Positions 5,221-8,091 of a stretch of DNA of 8,091 nt are shown here, piece after piece. How positions within the stretch are numbered: the stretch's first letter is position 1; each line of letters opens with the position of its first letter. The stretch comes from UMGS172 sp045651745 (GTDB taxonomy: Bacteria > Bacillota > Clostridia > Oscillospirales > Acutalibacteraceae), in assembly GCA_045651745.1 (NCBI GenBank), contig JAZRSW010000083.1:1-8091 (forward strand), given 5' to 3'. Made by a program: the position numbers and the translations under genes. The notes under the pieces are model-generated. The model saw only the letters and a list, made by a program, of their open reading frames with translations. It made no database searches and had not been told where the DNA came from.

Positions 5221-8091
5221 TTATTTGTATCTGGAATCAGAAGCCGGTCTCCAGTTTTTATCAATCTGATATAAACGGAAGTAATCGATATAATAGTTCA
5301 AACAATCGATTCCGTCAGCATTCTTTTCCCACGAAGGATATTCCGAACTGGTTGAATCCTCTGTCGGACTTGTTCTGCCGCTCCAACCAAGGTTGAAACT
5401 GCCAATGATGTTTTGAAACTGATTATCAAATGCGTGAGTTCCGTCAGGATATTTGAAATCCTTAATATCACGACTGTGATAAAGAACGCCGTCGCAATAA
5501 AATTCCATCACTTCATCTGTCCAGAGAAGACCTACAGTATGCCATTCATTATACAATTTGTTAGGCTCACTGAAAACCATAGCCTTTTCAGCAGTCGTCG
5601 GCTTGGGATAGAACTTGTTATAAGTTTTACCATAACCGTCTACCCAAGTTTTCTTTGTCTGATACCACTCATAATCAGTGAATATCTCCGTCCATTCATA
5701 ACTGGTAGGAGTTCCCTTGTTATACGAAATACTGCCCGAAGAAGAGCCTCTTACACTAAGCAACTTTTCGAAGAAGTCTTTGTTAGCAGGGTCACATTTA
5801 TTGGCGATTGTGTCAAGTCCCCACCAGTGAATATTCGGAACAAACTTTGCCTGTGAACCATTACTTTCGAAAATATCAATTTCAACTGTCGGAGTGGTTC
5901 CGTTATCATATCCTTGTAACCAGAATGAAGAATAAATACCCTTACCGTCGGGAATACGGGCACGCATTTCAACATAACCGTAGTTGAATTCCATTGTACT
6001 ACAATGGATACCGCCTTGTTCCTTATACATCAAATTCTCGTTACCGGACCAATCTTCTCTGTCTTCATACTTGATTATACTATCATCTTTTCTGACCGCT
6101 CTTAAAACCAAGTATCCCTTGTTGTCCCAAAGAAGAGTTTCTCTATCCGAAACAAGGAACGCCTTACTTCCTGCTATCAATTCTGTGTTTGTGGTATTAA
6201 TATTAATCGAGTCAACCCACCAGTTTTTGATAGATGCTAAATTGTTACTGTTATAAGTTACAGTGTTAGGGTCATCAAACTCACTCTGCCATACCAACTT
6301 AAACTCCGAGGACGAATTCATAATGGCTGTTTCTATATATGAACCCTCTTTTTCGGTAATCTTACCGGCATTAACCATTGTTTCAAGTTCATAAACAGCA
6401 GATTGTAAAGCGTATGTACTTCCCGCCATTACATAAACCTTAGAGCCATCGATACGGATAGCATAGTTGTTCTTATTACTCAACAAGGCAACGTTACCAA
6501 CAGTACCGCGGTTTGTGTTGCCGATAATGATTTCATAACTACCTACATCAAGCGTTGTATCTGCTCTTACTTCAATATCCTCAACGCCAAAGCCTTTATT
6601 ATTAAGGGCTTGTTGTAACTTGGTAATCTGGTTCTTTACAACCCAAGTATTATACTCTTCGGCATTATAAACAACCTTATAATCATTAGAAGCCATCGCA
6701 CTGACATCAAGGTTTTTCTCGTTGAAGTTAAAGAAATTGTCAATACCCTTAACCTGATGATACGATGCCTCACCTAACGGATAGTAATCATACTTGCCGT
6801 TGGTTTTAACATACATAACAGCCGAAAAACGTCTGTTATACGCAGTCTTACCGTCTTTTGTTGAAAGGTCGGTAAATACCAACTGATAATATGTATCATC
6901 GCCATCTGTTGCATAAATATAATTACGTATATTGTCTTTAACAAGTACCGAACGTGCAATACTGTTCACACCGTTTTCGAGTTTATACCAGTCTGCAGTA
7001 TCTTTGGCAATCGAAGAAGGTGCAGCAACAAAACCGATTTCTTCGGCATTTGCGACAACGCCACTCGGCAATTTGGCTTTAAAGCGCAAGCCTGCCGAAA
7101 TATAATCACCGTTAACCGATGTGCCTGCTTCACGGCAAGATACTTCTACATCTTTAAGAGCTTTTTCTTTAGAAATAGTTTCGGTTGCTTTGCTTACCTC
7201 AACCATTCTGAAATTGTCAAACCAAGCGTTATCGGTGCCAAAGTAGAAATATTTTGCATCTCCGCTAAGCAAATTCTTGATTTGACCCGAACTTGCATTA
7301 GATCTTGCAATCAAATCGGGGTCGGAAGTATCAATAACAAGGGTATATTTATGCCAATCACCCGATAGCTTAAAGTTGTCACGAGTGACCTCCACACCAT
7401 CAATATAATACCTAAACGCATTACCGTTTTCGGCAACTATATAGTCGGTTGCGCCTTTATCGTTTGCAGTGCCATTGTTAGCGTTGGTATGAGAAGTATC
7501 ACTGATAATAAAGCGCGGTGAAGTTGTAGTATTGGTAGTACATACCATCAACCACATATAACGGCTTGTGTTGTTTGTGGTTTTGGCGTCAAAACTTATA
7601 TAATATTTTTTATCCTTAACAATAATATTGGAATCGGTGAATCCGATACGCTGTCCACCGGAAGTAATTTCCATTACGTTGCCATACTTTTTATCGTGGC
7701 TGTTTATAATATGAGCCTTACCTTCGACTCTTTCATAAAATCCGCCGTAAGTTTCCATATCGTGATAAACTTCTTTGGAAATATATGAAATGTCACTTGT
7801 CGGAACGGCATCGTCCATTGTATTTACGGCAGTGATTCTGAAGTTGTCATATACACTGTTCGCTACACCGAAGCAGAAAAATCTAACTTCATCAAAGAGT
7901 TGATCACCATTTGAGGCACACTTGTTTTTGATATAAGAAACTACATCATGATCAGTCAAATCAATAACCAAACCGTAATGTTGCCATTCTGTGCTTAACA
8001 TTTTGATATTAGTAAGATTAGTCTTTGAACCGTTAATATAACAATCAATCGGAGCAGTATCGTCATCGCTAAAAGTATATCTCGGATTATA
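5221..8091 (-). CDS. Large multi-domain GH16 glycanase with binding-module repeats (5' end outside window)
   Basis: The frame is open to the window edge: 956 residues are visible and the N-terminus is missing, so the Met at 7999-8001 is internal. Numbering from the first visible residue: residues 1-90 are the end of a beta-sandwich unit and about 105-300 a second, related unit. Both share a P-R-[YF] strand, a W-[QH]-x-Y-x-LVID-[LT] strand and a closing [YF]-DNFR strand, as in carbohydrate-binding modules of the CBM4/9/22 general type (inferred fold). Residues about 305-450 are a separate all-beta domain with GLRFKAKLP and EIGFV, of a kind common in clostridial secreted proteins. About 470-580 is an accessory module with YEIIIGNTNR at 519-528, homologous to the two in the neighbouring lipoprotein. 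GH16 fills about 596-950 with EIDIFE (predicted E737, D739, E742), NIHWWG and NLGWSGRT. It is presumably secreted and acts on a beta-glucan-like polysaccharide; a beta-1,3-glucanase is the best guess. No C-terminal sorting signal or membrane anchor is seen, so any anchor or signal peptide must be at the missing end. Confidence 0.88.
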   Translation of the reverse strand, partial: YNPRYTFSDDDTAPIDCYINGSKTNLTNIKMLSTEWQHYGLVIDLTDHDVVSYIKNKCASNGDQLFDEVRFFCFGVANSVYDNFRITAVNTMDDAVPTSDISYISKEVYHDMETYGGFYERVEGKAHIINSHDKKYGNVMEITSGGQRIGFTDSNIIVKDKKYYISFDAKTTNNTSRYMWLMVCTTNTTTSPRFIISDTSHTNANNGTANDKGATDYIVAENGNAFRYYIDGVEVTRDNFKLSGDWHKYTLVIDTSDPDLIARSNASSGQIKNLLSGDAKYFYFGTDNAWFDNFRMVEVSKATETISKEKALKDVEVSCREAGTSVNGDYISAGLRFKAKLPSGVVANAEEIGFVAAPSSIAKDTADWYKLENGVNSIARSVLVKDNIRNYIYATDGDDTYYQLVFTDLSTKDGKTAYNRRFSAVMYVKTNGKYDYYPLGEASYHQVKGIDNFFNFNEKNLDVSAMASNDYKVVYNAEEYNTWVVKNQITKLQQALNNKGFGVEDIEVRADTTLDVGSYEIIIGNTNRGTVGNVALLSNKNNYAIRIDGSKVYVMAGSTYALQSAVYELETMVNAGKITEKEGSYIETAIMNSSSEFKLVWQSEFDDPNTVTYNSNNLASIKNWWVDSININTTNTELIAGSKAFLVSDRETLLWDNKGYLVLRAVRKDDSIIKYEDREDWSGNENLMYKEQGGIHCSTMEFNYGYVEMRARIPDGKGIYSSFWLQGYDNGTTPTVEIDIFESNGSQAKFVPNIHWWGLDTIANKCDPANKDFFEKLLSVRGSSSGSISYNKGTPTSYEWTEIFTDYEWYQTKKTWVDGYGKTYNKFYPKPTTAEKAMVFSEPNKLYNEWHTVGLLWTDEVMEFYCDGVLYHSRDIKDFKYPDGTHAFDNQFQNIIGSFNLGWSGRTSPTEDSTSSEYPSWEKNADGIDCLNYYIDYFRLYQIDKNWRPASDSRYK

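Noticed and set aside
5413..6256. Plus-strand open frames opposite the large GH16 gene
   Set aside because: They are antisense to the catalytic domain coding region, have no family-like motifs, and their composition follows from the opposite strand's codon use.
7999..8001. ATG as the true start of the large GH16 protein
   Set aside because: The same frame stays open for 30 more codons to the window edge. Those residues complete a strand pattern seen in the next repeat unit, and no ribosome-binding site or signal peptide accompanies this Met.
3424..8091. A complete polysaccharide utilisation locus
   Set aside because: Only two hydrolase genes are visible; no transporter, solute-binding protein or regulator is present in the window, so such a locus cannot be claimed.

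Overview
The window looks like a chromosomal segment of a low-to-moderate-GC Bacillota bacterium, most likely a Clostridia member of the Oscillospiraceae/Lachnospiraceae kind. The basis is a full-length housekeeping SecA with good purine-rich Shine-Dalgarno sites, a Gram-positive-style secreted lipoprotein, and large multi-module secreted glycan hydrolases of the sort common in gut or plant-fibre Clostridia. The exact taxon cannot be fixed from the sequence alone.

Layout. Positions 1-3384 (+ strand) hold secA, complete, followed by a 208-residue DUF1643-family protein. Its start codon overlaps the secA stop (TAATG), so the two are probably one translationally coupled transcript. A strong bidirectional hairpin terminator at 3387-3425 separates this pair from two convergent minus-strand genes. 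The first (3424-5091) is a complete 555-residue lipoprotein with a C-terminal glycoside hydrolase family 16 (GH16) domain. The second (5221 to the window edge at 8091) is a larger multi-domain GH16 protein whose N-terminus lies outside the window. A hairpin terminator at 5178-5215 ends the second gene's transcript. A near-consensus sigma-70-type promoter at 5125-5153 then drives the lipoprotein gene, so the two hydrolase genes appear to be separate transcription units although they sit head to tail.

How the genes fit together. SecA is the ATPase motor of general protein export. The DUF1643 protein has no established function. The two GH16 proteins keep the E-x-D-x-x-E active-site signature typical of beta-1,3-glucanase-like GH16 enzymes, so both are predicted to be active endo-acting glycanases: one tethered to the membrane, the other with carbohydrate-binding-like beta-sandwich repeats. 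Directly upstream of both catalytic domains is the same roughly 110-residue accessory module, marked by a Y-E-I-x-I-G-N/D-T-x-R motif. It occurs twice in the lipoprotein and once in the large enzyme. This shared, duplicated module coupled to GH16 is the most interesting signal in the window. No RNA genes, CRISPR arrays, insertion sequences, transporters or regulators were seen.
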